Notes under the pieces: generated by a model | Databases searched by the model: none | What the model was told of the DNA's origin: nothing | What the model saw: only the letters and a program-made list of their open reading frames with translations | Assembly (NCBI RefSeq): GCF_000374585.1 | Contig: NZ_KB894657.1 | Coordinates: forward strand, 1-64,000 | From: Phocaeicola barnesiae DSM 18169 = JCM 13652 | GTDB taxonomy: Bacteria; Bacteroidota; Bacteroidia; Bacteroidales; Bacteroidaceae | DNA length: 64,000 nucleotides | Direction: 5' to 3' | Made by a program: the position numbers and the translations under genes | Shown here: positions 1 to 10,008 of the stretch, one piece after another | Layout of the letters: each line of letters begins with the position of its first letter | Position numbering within the stretch: the first letter of the stretch is position 1

Positions 1-576
1 CAATGCAAGGTATCAGAAGGCGGTTTTTTGCAACACTTGCGGTTCTACCATCAGCCTTTGCTGAAGGAGAAGAAGGAAACCCGCCGGCAGGCCAAGCTGG
101 CCGGCAAGAAGAAGCGGGGAGCGTTGTTGGGAAATGGCCGGAAGTATGAACCTTTACCTGCTACAGTACAGAAATATGCTGAAGCGTTGGCCATGTTCCG
201 TGATACAGCTCTTACGATGAAGGAAATCGTACGGCGGACGGGGGTACCGGCAGAAGGATTCCGGTTCTATTTGCACAAATGGCACCGTGCGCTGGTCCTG
301 GAGCGTTCGGGTATCGTTGCAGCCGAGGATGCGGAACTGAACATTGCCCGTTCGCGTCAGCGTATGAAGACAGTGGCGGCCAAATATGCTGAGGCTATCG
401 AGAGTCTGCGGCAGCACCCGCGTCCGGTTTCGTATGTGGCTAGAGAATTCGGTCATCATCCGGAGGTGTTCCGGAGTTATTTACGCAAGCATGAACCGGA
501 ACTGGCCGCCAGTTTGGGGTTGAGGCCTGTTGCCTGGAAGCAGAAAGAGAGAATTGCATCTGGTACTAAAAAATAG
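1..576 (+). CDS. Modular helix-turn-helix-like protein, 5' end outside window
   Basis: The frame is open from base 1, so only the C-terminal 191 residues are visible. They contain a repeated module of about 80 residues: KYAEALAMF...GVPAEGFRFYLHKWH is followed by KYAEAIESL...GHHPEVFRSYLRKHEPEL. The first visible residues (CKVSEGGFLQHLRFYHQPLL) look like the end of a third copy. The spacing of hydrophobic residues and the conserved FRxYLRKH ending suggest a tandem helix-turn-helix or recombinase-type DNA-binding fold. This is inferred from pattern only; I do not recognise a named family. The protein is basic and ends about 90 bases before priA, which has its own promoter. A TTG at base 28 is not a convincing start, because homology between modules continues upstream of it. 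Confidence 0.6.
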   Translation, partial: QCKVSEGGFLQHLRFYHQPLLKEKKETRRQAKLAGKKKRGALLGNGRKYEPLPATVQKYAEALAMFRDTALTMKEIVRRTGVPAEGFRFYLHKWHRALVLERSGIVAAEDAELNIARSRQRMKTVAAKYAEAIESLRQHPRPVSYVAREFGHHPEVFRSYLRKHEPELAASLGLRPVAWKQKERIASGTKK

Positions 577-655
577 TTTCATGCCTTTATGTGGCAAATG
601 TATCTTTACTTTATAAAAATCATATCCGTTTCCACCGGTGATGGCTCCTATTTTG

Positions 656-663
656 TACCTTTG
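656..663 (+). promoter_or_regulatory. -7 box of priA promoter (TACCTTTG)
   Basis: TACCTTTG matches the Bacteroides -7 consensus TAnnTTTG. It ends four bases before the priA ATG, so the transcript would be leaderless or nearly so. No clear TTTG -33 element lies at the usual distance. Confidence 0.45.
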
Positions 664-667
664 CAGC

Positions 668-3130
668 ATGAAGTGTTATGTAGATGTCATCGTACCTTTA
701 CCCATTGCCGGACAATATACTTATTCATTGCCGGATGAGATGGTCGGCCGGGTCCTAGTCGGATGCCGGGTGGTCGTTCCGTTCGGTCGGAAGAAATATT
801 ATACGGGATTGGTGACACGGATACATGAGGACGCTCCGGAAGGTTATGAAACCAAAGAAGTCGCTGAACTGCTGGATGAACATCCGATTCTGTTCGAACG
901 ACAGTACCGGTTCTGGAAGTGGCTGTCGGAGTACTACTTGTGTACATTGGGTGATGTCTATAAAGCGGCATTGCCTTCGGGGATGAAACTGGAGAGTGAA
1001 ACGCTGGTGGTGTATAATCCGGAGTTTGTGGCCACCGGGCCGTTACCGGAAAAAGAGCAGCGGATATTGGATGTGTTGAGTCTTGACACGGAACAGTGTA
1101 TTACCCAACTGGAAAAGAATAGTGGTATCCGTCAGTTGCTGCCAGTCATCCAGTCCTTGCTGGAGAAAGGAGCCATTTGCGTAAAAGAGGAACTGAAACG
1201 CAGCTATAAGCCTAAAGTGGAGACCCGTATCCGGTTGACAGAAGGGATGCGTTCTGAAGAAATGCTCCGGAAGCAGTTGGACCTGTTGGCACGGGCACCG
1301 AAACAGTTGGCCGTGCTGATGAAATACCTGGAGCTTTCGGCCTGGTCTGCTCCCGGTAATCTGCCGAAAGAAGTTACGCGTAAGCAGTTGTTGGAGACGG
1401 CCGGCGTCTCGGCTGCGGTAGTGAATGGACTGGTAGAGAAGCGGGTGCTTGAAACCTATACGGCCGAAGTAGGACGTTTGATTCGCGAGGACCGGGACTT
1501 GCAGGCGCTACATACGCTGAGTGAAGCACAGGAAGTTGCTTTCCGACAAATTCTTACAACTTTTCATACGAAAAATGTCTGTCTGTTGCACGGGGTGACT
1601 GCCAGTGGAAAGACGGAAATTTATATTCATTTGATTCAGCAGGTCCTGAGCGTAGGTAAACAGGTGCTTTATCTGCTGCCTGAAATCGCTCTGACAACTC
1701 AGATTACCGAACGGCTGAAACGGGTCTTCGGGGATAATTTAGGTATCTATCATTCCAAGTTCCCGGATGCGGAACGGGTGGAAATCTGGCGGAAACAGTT
1801 GTCCGAACATGATTATGATGTAATTCTCGGTGTCCGTTCATCTGTATTCCTGCCTTTCCGGCGATTAGGGCTGGTCATCGTGGATGAGGAACACGAACAA
1901 ACCTATAAACAACAGGATCCTGCTCCGCGCTATCATGCGCGGAATGCCGCCATCGTACTGGCCTCCCTGTTCGGGGCGAAAACCCTGTTGGGAACGGCCA
2001 CTCCAAGTATTGAAACTTATTATAATGCCCTTCAAGGGAAATACGGGTTGGTGGAGCTGACAGAGCGCCACCGTCAGATATGTCTGCCCCGTATCGAAGT
2101 GGTGGACATTAAGGAACTGGCCCGTAAAAAGCGGATGACGGGTCCTTTCTCGCCGATGCTGTTGCAGCAGATGCGGGAGGCTTTGGAACGGAAAGAGCAG
2201 GTCATCCTTTTTCAGAACCGACGGGGATTTGCTCCGATGATAGAATGCCATACCTGCGGTTGGGTGCCTCGTTGCAAGAACTGTGATGTGAGCCTGACTT
2301 ACCATAAGGGGTTGAACCAACTGACTTGCCATTATTGTGGATACACTTATCAGGTACCGCGGTCGTGTCCGGCTTGTGGAGGAGTGGAGTTGAAGGACAG
2401 GGGGTTCGGAACAGAAAAGGTGGAAGATGATGTGAAGCGTATTTTCCCAGAAGTCCGGGTAGCCCGGATGGATTTGGATACGACCCGTACGCGGACAGCT
2501 TATGAGACCATTATCGCGGATTTTCAGGCAGGCAGGACCGATGTGCTGATAGGTACGCAGATGGTGTCGAAAGGACTGGATTTCGACCGTGTGAGTGTAG
2601 TGGGTATCCTGAATGCCGATTCGCTGTTGAATTATCCGGACTTCCGCTCATACGAACGGGCATTTCAGCTGATGGCGCAAGTGGCCGGGCGTGCCGGACG
2701 GAAGAACCGGCAGGGACTGGTCATTCTCCAGACAAAGTCGCCTGACCTGCCGTTGATTCATCAGGTCGTGACCAACGATTACCGACAGATGTATACCGAA
2801 CAGTTGGAGGAACGCCGGTTGTTCAACTATCCACCGTTCGACCGGCTGGTGTATGTCTACTTGAAACACCGGAAAGAAGAGGTGGTGGACCAGGCTGCTT
2901 CGGTACTGGCCGGCTGGCTGCGCAGCGGAATGGGAGAGTGGATATTAGGCCCAGATAAACCTCCTGTAGGGCGAATACAGCAGTTGTTCATCAAAAAAAT
3001 AGTGGTGAAGATAGCCCAAGGAACTTCCATGACTAAAGTGCGTAGCTATCTGTTGCAGCTACAGCATGCACTGGTGGAAGACGAACGGTTCCGCTCGTTG
3101 GTGGTATATTATGATGTCGATCCGATGTGA
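668..3130 (+). CDS. priA: Primosomal protein N', replication restart helicase PriA
   Basis: PriA is a 3'-to-5' DEAH-type helicase that recognises stalled forks and reloads the replisome. This copy has 820 residues. An N-terminal fork-binding region (MKCYVDVIVPLPI) is followed by a Walker A motif GVTASGKTE near residue 310 and Walker B DEEH near residue 405. A cysteine cluster of paired CxxC motifs (CHTCGW, CKNCD, CHYCGY, CPACGG) spans residues 527-570 and would bind two zinc ions. The conserved helicase block GTQMVSKGLDF follows. I chose ATG 668, not the in-frame GTG at 638, because family proteins begin with MKxYVDV-type sequence and the -7 box would lie inside the longer form. Confidence 0.95.
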   Translation: MKCYVDVIVPLPIAGQYTYSLPDEMVGRVLVGCRVVVPFGRKKYYTGLVTRIHEDAPEGYETKEVAELLDEHPILFERQYRFWKWLSEYYLCTLGDVYKAALPSGMKLESETLVVYNPEFVATGPLPEKEQRILDVLSLDTEQCITQLEKNSGIRQLLPVIQSLLEKGAICVKEELKRSYKPKVETRIRLTEGMRSEEMLRKQLDLLARAPKQLAVLMKYLELSAWSAPGNLPKEVTRKQLLETAGVSAAVVNGLVEKRVLETYTAEVGRLIREDRDLQALHTLSEAQEVAFRQILTTFHTKNVCLLHGVTASGKTEIYIHLIQQVLSVGKQVLYLLPEIALTTQITERLKRVFGDNLGIYHSKFPDAERVEIWRKQLSEHDYDVILGVRSSVFLPFRRLGLVIVDEEHEQTYKQQDPAPRYHARNAAIVLASLFGAKTLLGTATPSIETYYNALQGKYGLVELTERHRQICLPRIEVVDIKELARKKRMTGPFSPMLLQQMREALERKEQVILFQNRRGFAPMIECHTCGWVPRCKNCDVSLTYHKGLNQLTCHYCGYTYQVPRSCPACGGVELKDRGFGTEKVEDDVKRIFPEVRVARMDLDTTRTRTAYETIIADFQAGRTDVLIGTQMVSKGLDFDRVSVVGILNADSLLNYPDFRSYERAFQLMAQVAGRAGRKNRQGLVILQTKSPDLPLIHQVVTNDYRQMYTEQLEERRLFNYPPFDRLVYVYLKHRKEEVVDQAASVLAGWLRSGMGEWILGPDKPPVGRIQQLFIKKIVVKIAQGTSMTKVRSYLLQLQHALVEDERFRSLVVYYDVDPM

Positions 3131-3165
3131 TAAACCGATAAACTGACTATAAAAATAGCAAAATT

Positions 3166-3894
3166 ATGAAGATAGCCTTGGATGTGCATACCCATACGTT
3201 AGCTAGCGGGCATGCATTCAGTACGTTACAGGAGATGGCCCGGGCTGCTGCCGACAAAGGGCTTGAATTATTGGGAATTACGGAACATTCACCGGGAATT
3301 CCGGGAAGCTGTGACCTGATTTATTTCCGTAACCTGCATGTGGTTCCCCGCCGGATGTACGGTATCGAACTGCTGCTGGGAGCTGAAATCAATATTTTGG
3401 ACGGAGAAGGAAATCTGGATTTGGATGAGTATTATCTGCAGCGGCTGGACCTGCGCATTGCCGGTATCCATTCGCTCTGCTATCACTGGGGCACGATGGA
3501 GGAGAATACGCACGGAATGGTGCAGGCCATTTCCAATCCATACATCCACATCATCAGTCATCCCGGTGACGGGACGGCCGAACTGAATTTCGAACCGATA
3601 GTCCTGGCTGCAAAAGAACATCATACACTGTTGGAAATCAATAACAGTTCCTTGAATCCGGTCCGTAACAAACCGACGGCACGACCCAATAATCTGGAGA
3701 TTCTGCGGTTGTGTAAACAATACGAAGTCCCCGTCATTCTGGGAAGTGATGCGCATATCTCTTTTGATATCGCCGTATATGACCGGGCTTTGGAGTTGGT
3801 GGGTGAAACGGAATTCCCGGAGGCGCTGATTATGAATACGGATGTGAGACAGTTCAAACAATACCTGGGTATTCCGATGAATGATAAGGAATGA
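3166..3894 (+). CDS. PHP-domain phosphatase, YcdX family
   Basis: The 242-residue protein is a single polymerase-and-histidinol-phosphatase (PHP) domain, a TIM-like barrel that uses bound metals to hydrolyse phosphoesters. Metal-ligand motifs are in order: DVHTHTLASGH at residues 6-16, GITEHSPG near 40, SHPGDG near 130 and GSDAH near 197. These are typical of the stand-alone YcdX branch, not of histidinol phosphatase. The substrate is unknown. It begins 35 bases after priA on the same strand and may be cotranscribed with it. It ends convergently with the HD-domain gene. Confidence 0.85.
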   Translation: MKIALDVHTHTLASGHAFSTLQEMARAAADKGLELLGITEHSPGIPGSCDLIYFRNLHVVPRRMYGIELLLGAEINILDGEGNLDLDEYYLQRLDLRIAGIHSLCYHWGTMEENTHGMVQAISNPYIHIISHPGDGTAELNFEPIVLAAKEHHTLLEINNSSLNPVRNKPTARPNNLEILRLCKQYEVPVILGSDAHISFDIAVYDRALELVGETEFPEALIMNTDVRQFKQYLGIPMNDKE

Positions 3895-3960
3895 ATCCGG
3901 TATAGCCGGACAATTTATAACAAAACAAGACGCGGGAGGGAGAATGATACATGCCTAAAG

Positions 3961-6018
3961 TCATTTCTTCAGTTCCGGATAACTGATGCGGGTGTGATAC
4001 ATCGTCTTCAGTTTTTCCTTGAATACTGATTTGACGGTCGCGATGTCCTTGAAAGTTATCGGGCATTCCTTGAAGCATCCGTCCTGTACCTGTGAATCGA
4101 TAATCCGGTCTACCAGGTTGGAAATGCTTTCTTCCGTGTATTCCGGTAAACTTCGGGAGGCTGCTTCTACTGCATCTGCCATCATCAGAATGGCTTGTTC
4201 TTTGGTGAACGGATTCGGACCCGGGTACTGGAAGAAGCTCTTGTCTACTTCTTCATCCGGGTGCTCGTTCTGATAGGAGATATAGAAATATTTGGTTACA
4301 CCGGCTCCGTGATGAGTGCGGATAAAATCTTTGATAACTTGTGGCAAATCATATTTGTCAGCCAGTCGGAGACCGTCGGTGATGTGGCTGATAACTACCT
4401 GGGCACTTTGTTTGTAACTCAGTTGGTCGTGAGGGTTCACTCCAGTCTGGTTCTCGGTAAAGAAAGCCGGATTCAGCATCTTGCCGATGTCATGATACAT
4501 GGCCCCGGTACGTACCAGCTGGCTGTTGGCGCCGATACGGTTGGCGGCAGCGGCTGTCAGGTTAGCCAGCTGTAGTGAATGCTGGAAGGTCCCCGGAGCA
4601 ATTTCAGACATTTCACGCATCAGTTTGGTATTGATGTTGGATAACTCTACAAGGGTTACATTGGACGTGAATCCGAAAGTCTTTTCCAGGATGAACAGCA
4701 ACGGATAGGTGAACAGCAGCAGGATGCCGTTGATGATGAAATTGATATAGATGTGCGTGCTTAGCTGACTGACGTCATTGGCGTGCATCAGATCGAGCGA
4801 CAAGTACAGGATGGCATACGTACACGTGACTAGCAAAGCGCTCCGCAGCAATTGGGAGCGTTGTGAAAGTTCTCTCAGACTATAGATTCCTACCATGCCT
4901 GCCATGGACTGCAACAGAATGAATTCATGCGGTGTGCGCAGGGAGATGGAGCATAGCAGAACCAGGATGATGTGTGCCATGAAGGCCGTTCGTGAATCGA
5001 GAAAAATACGTATGATGATAGGTCCCATGGCAAAGGGAATGACATAGACACTGGTCAGAAGATGTTCCACTGTAATGGAGCTTATCACGCTGAAAAAGAT
5101 GATGAGGCTGAACAGCAGGTACCAGCTTCTGCGGTTTTGGTAGTAATCACTGCGGAACAGTTCCAGATAGATGAAGAATGTGGCGATGAGCAGGGAGACG
5201 AACAGTACCTGTCCGACCAATGCCAATCTTTTTTCGGTAGTGGTTTCACTCCGTTTGTCCCATTCCTGCTGAAGGGAGTTCAGAATGATGAATGTCCGTT
5301 TGTCGATGATTTCTCCACGGTCGACAATCTTTTGTCCGTTCATGACAAAGCCGTTGGCCCAGGAGATGTCTTCCAGCAGGTCGTTCCGTAGGGCTTCCGA
5401 ACGTTTGGCGTCGTAAGTAAGGTTCGGTGTCAGATAATTGTTCAGATTGCACTGCTGTAACAAGTTCTTCTGAAAATGGAGCGTATCTGAGCAGATGAGG
5501 CTTTCGTAGGCCTGTTTGGTCGTGTATATGGATTGTACGGCCAACTCGTGGGAAGTGTTCTGGTCGATTTCCTGAATGTATGCCAGACTATCTTTGTGCA
5601 GTTGTGACAGGTCGGAGGACGAGATGATTCCTTTCTTATAAAAGTCTTTCAACTGTTTCTCGATATAATAGTAATAGGAAACGGAGGGCAGGATTTTCCG
5701 GAGTGAGACATTGTAGTCGTTCTGGAACTTGTGTATCATCTGTTCTCCGATATCCTTGTTACGGATGTAATACGGGCGGTAACTGGCCAGAATACTGTCC
5801 TGTTCTTTTTTGATCTGGCTTTCGTCTTTGTAAATAGGAAAATCGAATGAAGCCTGCAGAAGCCCGTATTTCCAGGGTTTGTTGATTTCAAACTGATAGT
5901 TGAACTGTCCTTCCTTCGGCAAAAAATAGACGATAATCGTCACCGTTGCGACGAAAAGAATGAGCTTATAAAACAGATCCCGGTAAGAGAACTTTCTTTC
6001 TGTCTGGAAACTTTTCAT
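3961..6018 (-). CDS. PgpH-like 7TM-HD phosphohydrolase (c-di-AMP phosphodiesterase family)
   Basis: The 685-residue protein has one N-terminal membrane helix (KLILFVATVTIIVYFLP), an extracytoplasmic domain of about 250 residues, a cluster of seven hydrophobic helices, and a cytoplasmic HD domain. The HD signature is MYHDIGKM, with a second metal-binding histidine pair in THHGAG. This order (7TMR-HDED, 7TM, HD) is that of PgpH/YqfF. Characterised members degrade cyclic di-AMP, so a role in c-di-AMP turnover is likely but inferred. I used ATG 6018 (MKSFQTERKFS), since the longer form needs a TTG. It is divergent from gltX. Confidence 0.85.
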   Translation of the reverse strand: MKSFQTERKFSYRDLFYKLILFVATVTIIVYFLPKEGQFNYQFEINKPWKYGLLQASFDFPIYKDESQIKKEQDSILASYRPYYIRNKDIGEQMIHKFQNDYNVSLRKILPSVSYYYYIEKQLKDFYKKGIISSSDLSQLHKDSLAYIQEIDQNTSHELAVQSIYTTKQAYESLICSDTLHFQKNLLQQCNLNNYLTPNLTYDAKRSEALRNDLLEDISWANGFVMNGQKIVDRGEIIDKRTFIILNSLQQEWDKRSETTTEKRLALVGQVLFVSLLIATFFIYLELFRSDYYQNRRSWYLLFSLIIFFSVISSITVEHLLTSVYVIPFAMGPIIIRIFLDSRTAFMAHIILVLLCSISLRTPHEFILLQSMAGMVGIYSLRELSQRSQLLRSALLVTCTYAILYLSLDLMHANDVSQLSTHIYINFIINGILLLFTYPLLFILEKTFGFTSNVTLVELSNINTKLMREMSEIAPGTFQHSLQLANLTAAAANRIGANSQLVRTGAMYHDIGKMLNPAFFTENQTGVNPHDQLSYKQSAQVVISHITDGLRLADKYDLPQVIKDFIRTHHGAGVTKYFYISYQNEHPDEEVDKSFFQYPGPNPFTKEQAILMMADAVEAASRSLPEYTEESISNLVDRIIDSQVQDGCFKECPITFKDIATVKSVFKEKLKTMYHTRISYPELKK

Positions 6019-6069
6019 GTGATACTGTGATTTTGGGCGCAAAATAAGAAAAAAACGGGAAATTTAGCT

Positions 6070-6077
6070 TATTTTTG
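6070..6077 (+). promoter_or_regulatory. -7 box of gltX promoter (TATTTTTG)
   Basis: TATTTTTG fits TAnnTTTG exactly and lies 26 bases upstream of the gltX ATG. No matching TTTG is seen 17-21 bp upstream, so the -33 element is weak or absent. Confidence 0.5.
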
Positions 6078-6103
6078 CAGCGTATTTTTAGATAGAAACC
6101 ACT

Positions 6104-7621
6104 ATGTCAGAAAGAAAAGTAAGAGTTCGTTTTGCACCGAGTCCGACAGGTGCATTGCATATCGGTGGTGTGCGCACTGCCTTATATAACTATCTGTTTG
6201 CCCGTCAGCATGGGGGAGATCTGATTTTCCGTATCGAGGATACGGATTCAAACCGTTTCGTTCCCGGAGCGGAGGAATACATTATCGAATCGTTCAACTG
6301 GTTAGGTATCAAGTTTGACGAAGGTGTCAGCTTCGGTGGTAATTACGGGCCGTACCGTCAGTCGGAACGTCGTGATATCTATAAAAAATATGTACAGGTT
6401 CTGTTGAATAACGAAAAAGCTTACATCGCTTTCGATACTCCGGAGGAACTGGATGCTAAGCGGAAAGAGATTCCGAATTTCCAGTACGACGCTACTACCC
6501 GTCTGTCTATGCGTAATTCGCTGACACTTCCGAAAGAGGAGGTAGACCGTCTGATAGCAGAAGGACAGCAGTATGTAGTCCGTTTCAAGATTGAACCGAA
6601 CGAAGATGTGCATGTACATGACATTATCCGTGGAGAAGTAGTCATCAACTCTTCTATTCTGGATGATAAAGTCCTGTATAAATCGGCTGACGAACTGCCT
6701 ACTTATCACCTGGCAAATATTGTGGATGACCATTTGATGGAAGTTTCGCATGTTATCCGTGGTGAAGAATGGTTGCCTTCTGCTCCGCTGCATGTCCTGC
6801 TGTACCGTGCATTCGGTTGGGAAGACACCATGCCGGAATTCGCTCACCTGCCTTTGCTGTTGAAACCGGACGGAAACGGTAAGTTGAGCAAACGTGACGG
6901 AGATCGTCTGGGTTTCCCGGTATTCCCGCTGGAGTGGCATGACCCGAAGACTGGTGAAGTTTCTTCCGGTTACCGTGAATCCGGATATTTGCCTGAGGCT
7001 GTCATCAACTTCCTGGCATTGTTGGGCTGGAATCCGGGGAATGACCAGGAATTGATGTCGATGGACGAACTGATCAAGCTTTTTGACCTGCATCGCTGCA
7101 GCAAGGCGGGTGCCAAGTTCGATTACGAAAAAGGAAAATGGTTCAATCATGAATATATCATCCACATGGATGACCGGAAACTGGCTGAATTGTTCATGCC
7201 TATCTTGAAGGAGCATGGAATTGAAGCTCCGATGGATACGGTAGCTACAGTGATGGGACTGATGAAAGGCCGTGTAAGCTTCATCAAGGAATTGTGGGAT
7301 ACCTGCAAGTTCTTCTTCGTAGCCCCGACTGAATATGATGAAAAGACAGTGAAGAAGCGCTGGAAAGAAGATTCGGCTGTCTGTATGGCTGAATTGGCAG
7401 ACCTGTTGGAATCATTGGATGACTTCTCACTGGAACATCAGGAACAGGTGGTAATGAAGTGGATTGAAGACAAGGGTTACCATATGGGTAACATCATGAA
7501 CGCTTTCCGCTTGACATTGGTGGGTGAAGGCAAAGGACCGCACATGTTTGATATTACTGCTGTATTGGGAAAAGAAGAAACAGTACGTCGTATGCGTCGG
7601 GCTATCGAAGTGTTAAAATAA
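6104..7621 (+). CDS. gltX: Glutamate--tRNA ligase
   Basis: This class I aminoacyl-tRNA synthetase of 505 residues charges tRNA-Glu. The ATP-binding HIGH-type motif is seen in [11 protein letters not shown] (residues 12-22) and the KMSKS-type loop as KLSKR near residue 260. The order of Rossmann core, connective insert and helical anticodon-binding C-terminus is normal. Length is typical for Bacteroidetes. The next gene, waaA, starts 8 bases after the stop codon, so the two are probably cotranscribed. Confidence 0.97.
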   Translation: MSERKVRVRFAPSPTGALHIGGVRTALYNYLFARQHGGDLIFRIEDTDSNRFVPGAEEYIIESFNWLGIKFDEGVSFGGNYGPYRQSERRDIYKKYVQVLLNNEKAYIAFDTPEELDAKRKEIPNFQYDATTRLSMRNSLTLPKEEVDRLIAEGQQYVVRFKIEPNEDVHVHDIIRGEVVINSSILDDKVLYKSADELPTYHLANIVDDHLMEVSHVIRGEEWLPSAPLHVLLYRAFGWEDTMPEFAHLPLLLKPDGNGKLSKRDGDRLGFPVFPLEWHDPKTGEVSSGYRESGYLPEAVINFLALLGWNPGNDQELMSMDELIKLFDLHRCSKAGAKFDYEKGKWFNHEYIIHMDDRKLAELFMPILKEHGIEAPMDTVATVMGLMKGRVSFIKELWDTCKFFFVAPTEYDEKTVKKRWKEDSAVCMAELADLLESLDDFSLEHQEQVVMKWIEDKGYHMGNIMNAFRLTLVGEGKGPHMFDITAVLGKEETVRRMRRAIEVLK

Positions 7622-7629
7622 GGATAGAG

Positions 7630-8850
7630 ATGATTTATAATCTGATTATATATCTTTATGTGGGTGCAGTCAAATTGGCTGCACTTTTCAGTAAGAAGGT
7701 ATCGGTCATGGTGAAAGGTGAGAAAGACGCCTTCACTGTGTTACAGCAGCGTATTGACCGGCAGGCGAAATACATCTGGTTTCACGCGGCATCCCTGGGA
7801 GAATTCGAACAGGGCAGGCCGTTGATTGAAGAAATCCGGAAACGTTATCCGGACTATAAGATTCTGCAGACTTTTTTCTCTCCTTCGGGATACGAGGTGC
7901 GGAAGGATTATAAGGGGGCCGATGTGGTATGTTACCTGCCTTTGGATACACCGTCCAATGCCCGTCGCTTTGTGGAACTGGCCCGTCCGTGTATGGCTTT
8001 CTTTGTAAAATACGAGTTCTGGAAAAACTACCTGACGGAACTGAACCGTCGGGACGTACCAGTTTATAGTGTTTCTTCCATCTTCCGTCCGGGGCAACTG
8101 TTCTTCCGTTGGTACGGAGGAGAATATCGGTCTATCCTGAAATGCTTTGCTCATCTTTTTGTGCAGAATCAGGAATCGGTGGAACTTCTGAAAAAAATAG
8201 GAATAACCAACACGACCGTGGTGGGGGATACCCGTTTCGACCGGGTTCTGGAAATCTGCCGGCAGGCAAAAGAACTGCCGATGGTAGAACTGTTCCGGGG
8301 AGAGACTTTGACCTTGGTGGCCGGAAGCTCCTGGGCGCCGGATGAGGATATCTTCATTCCTTATTTCAATGCTCACCGGGACATGAAACTGATTATCGCT
8401 CCTCATGTCATCAATGAAAGCCATATTGTAGAAATCATCCGGAAGCTGGAAAGACCGGTAGTGCGTTATTCGCAGATTACCGAAGAAAAAGCCCGTCAGG
8501 CTGACTGCCTGATTATCGATTGCTTCGGCCTGCTTTCTTCCATTTACCGCTACGGTGAGATTGCTTACATCGGAGGTGGTTTCGGAGTTGGCATACACAA
8601 TACGCTGGAAGCGGCCGTATACGGTATGCCAGTCTTCTTTGGGCCGAATAATCAGAAATTTATGGAAGCTCAAGGACTTAAGGAAGCAAAAGGTGGGTTT
8701 GAAATCCATGGAGCAGCTGATTTCAACGGACTGATGGACAAGTTCCGTACCGATTACGGATTCCTGGACAAAGCAGGGAAGAAGGCCGGAAATTATGTCC
8801 GGAATAATGCCGGAGCTTTGGATAAAATCATGAAAGAAGTAAAACTTTGA
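7630..8850 (+). CDS. waaA: 3-deoxy-D-manno-octulosonic acid (Kdo) transferase
   Basis: WaaA (KdtA) transfers Kdo from CMP-Kdo onto the lipid A precursor at the cytoplasmic face of the inner membrane. The 406-residue protein has an N-terminal hydrophobic anchor (MIYNLIIYLYVGAVKLAALF), the family motif HAASLGEFEQGRPLI, and a GT-B fold. The acceptor-side FVKYEFWKNYL block and the donor-side GGGFGVGIHNTLEAAVYG block near residue 317 are both present. Whether it adds one Kdo or more cannot be read from sequence. It lies 8 bases after gltX. Confidence 0.93.
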   Translation: MIYNLIIYLYVGAVKLAALFSKKVSVMVKGEKDAFTVLQQRIDRQAKYIWFHAASLGEFEQGRPLIEEIRKRYPDYKILQTFFSPSGYEVRKDYKGADVVCYLPLDTPSNARRFVELARPCMAFFVKYEFWKNYLTELNRRDVPVYSVSSIFRPGQLFFRWYGGEYRSILKCFAHLFVQNQESVELLKKIGITNTTVVGDTRFDRVLEICRQAKELPMVELFRGETLTLVAGSSWAPDEDIFIPYFNAHRDMKLIIAPHVINESHIVEIIRKLERPVVRYSQITEEKARQADCLIIDCFGLLSSIYRYGEIAYIGGGFGVGIHNTLEAAVYGMPVFFGPNNQKFMEAQGLKEAKGGFEIHGAADFNGLMDKFRTDYGFLDKAGKKAGNYVRNNAGALDKIMKEVKL

Positions 8851-8883
8851 ATGTCCGGAAGACGATTCAAGTATTAATTTAAA

Positions 8884-9915
8884 ATGTCTATGCAGTATTT
8901 TTTGAGTGATTACATGGAAGGCGCTCATCCGTTAATCCTGGAACGCCTGACGCAGACAAACATGGAGAAAACTCCTGGGTATGGAACTGATCATTATTGT
9001 GCGGATGCGCGTGAAAAAATCCGACAGGCTTGCGGTTGTCCGGAAGCTTCGGTACACTTCCTGGTAGGTGGTACGCAGACCAATGCGACGGTCATCACTT
9101 CTGTCCTTCGTCCTTATGAAGGAGTGATAGCTGCCGAAAGCGGTCATATCAACCAGCACGAGGCCGGTGCGGTTGAGGCCGGAGGACATAAGGTGCTAGG
9201 ACTGCCTCACTGTAACGGTAAATTGGCGGCGAAAGATGTAGACAGATACATTACTGAATTTTATGCCGGTCCCAGTTGGGACCACATGGTGGCACCGGCC
9301 ATGGTTTATATCTCTCATCCTACTGAATACGGGACACTCTATACACTGGAGGAACTGAAGGCTTTATCGGCAGTCTGCCGTAAACATCAGATTCCGTTGT
9401 TCCTGGATGGTGCACGTCTGGGGTATGGACTGGCTGCTCATGGAACTGATGTGACATTGAAGGATATTGCCGCTTTGTGTGACATCTTTTATATTGGAGG
9501 TACTAAGGTCGGTGCTTTGTTCGGTGAAGCAGTCGTCTTTACTCACCCTGGACTGGTGAAACAGTTTGATACCATCGTAAAGCAGCGCGGCGTTCTGTTG
9601 GCTAAAGGCCGGTTGCTCGGGTTACAGTTCGATACCTTGTTCACTGATGACCTGTATGTCCGGATAGCCCGTCATGCCATTGATATGGCCGACCGCATTG
9701 TCTCTGCTTTACGTGAGAAAGGCTATCGGTTCCTGATAGAGCCGGAAACCAACCAGTTGTTTGTTATTATGGAGAACAGACGTCTGGAAGAACTCTCCAA
9801 GACAGTTGGTGTGGAAGTTTGGGAGAAGGTGGATGAAGATCATACTGCCGTACGTATTGCTACCAGTTGGGCGACCCGCGAAGAAGATGTAGCCGTGTTA
9901 ATCGGACAATTATAA
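8884..9915 (+). CDS. Low-specificity threonine aldolase / beta-eliminating lyase family
   Basis: This is a fold-type I pyridoxal-phosphate enzyme of 343 residues. The cofactor lysine is K208 in GGTKVGALFG, and the aspartate that contacts the pyridine ring is in FLDGARLGYG. The N-terminal SDYMEGAHPLILERL and PGYGTD blocks match L-threonine aldolase-like proteins that cleave threonine or allo-threonine to glycine and acetaldehyde. The family also contains other beta-eliminating lyases, so the exact substrate is open. Either ATG 8884 or ATG 8890 could be the start. It lies 33 bases after waaA. Confidence 0.8.
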   Translation: MSMQYFLSDYMEGAHPLILERLTQTNMEKTPGYGTDHYCADAREKIRQACGCPEASVHFLVGGTQTNATVITSVLRPYEGVIAAESGHINQHEAGAVEAGGHKVLGLPHCNGKLAAKDVDRYITEFYAGPSWDHMVAPAMVYISHPTEYGTLYTLEELKALSAVCRKHQIPLFLDGARLGYGLAAHGTDVTLKDIAALCDIFYIGGTKVGALFGEAVVFTHPGLVKQFDTIVKQRGVLLAKGRLLGLQFDTLFTDDLYVRIARHAIDMADRIVSALREKGYRFLIEPETNQLFVIMENRRLEELSKTVGVEVWEKVDEDHTAVRIATSWATREEDVAVLIGQL

Positions 9916-9936
9916 AGTACGGTCCTTTATAGGAAT

Positions 9937-9975
9937 AACGGGAGGCTTGGAACATCGGGTTTCAAGCCTCCCGTT
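9937..9975. terminator. Bidirectional terminator hairpin
   Basis: A perfect 13-bp stem (AACGGGAGGCTTG with CAAGCCTCCCGTT) with a 13-nt loop lies between two convergent genes, the aldolase-like lyase and the gamma-carbonic anhydrase gene. It can serve either strand. Confidence 0.8.
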
Positions 9976-10008
9976 TATAATATCGGTATCTTTCCTGTAA
10001 GAGTCCGG

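Noticed and set aside
6302-7216. Antisense frame (304 codons) opposite gltX
   Set aside because: It lies fully inside a certain gltX gene and has no domain pattern.
7741-8928. Long antisense frame (395 codons) opposite waaA
   Set aside because: It mirrors the codon pattern of the well-supported waaA gene, has no recognisable motif or start signal, and runs over the waaA stop region into the next gene.
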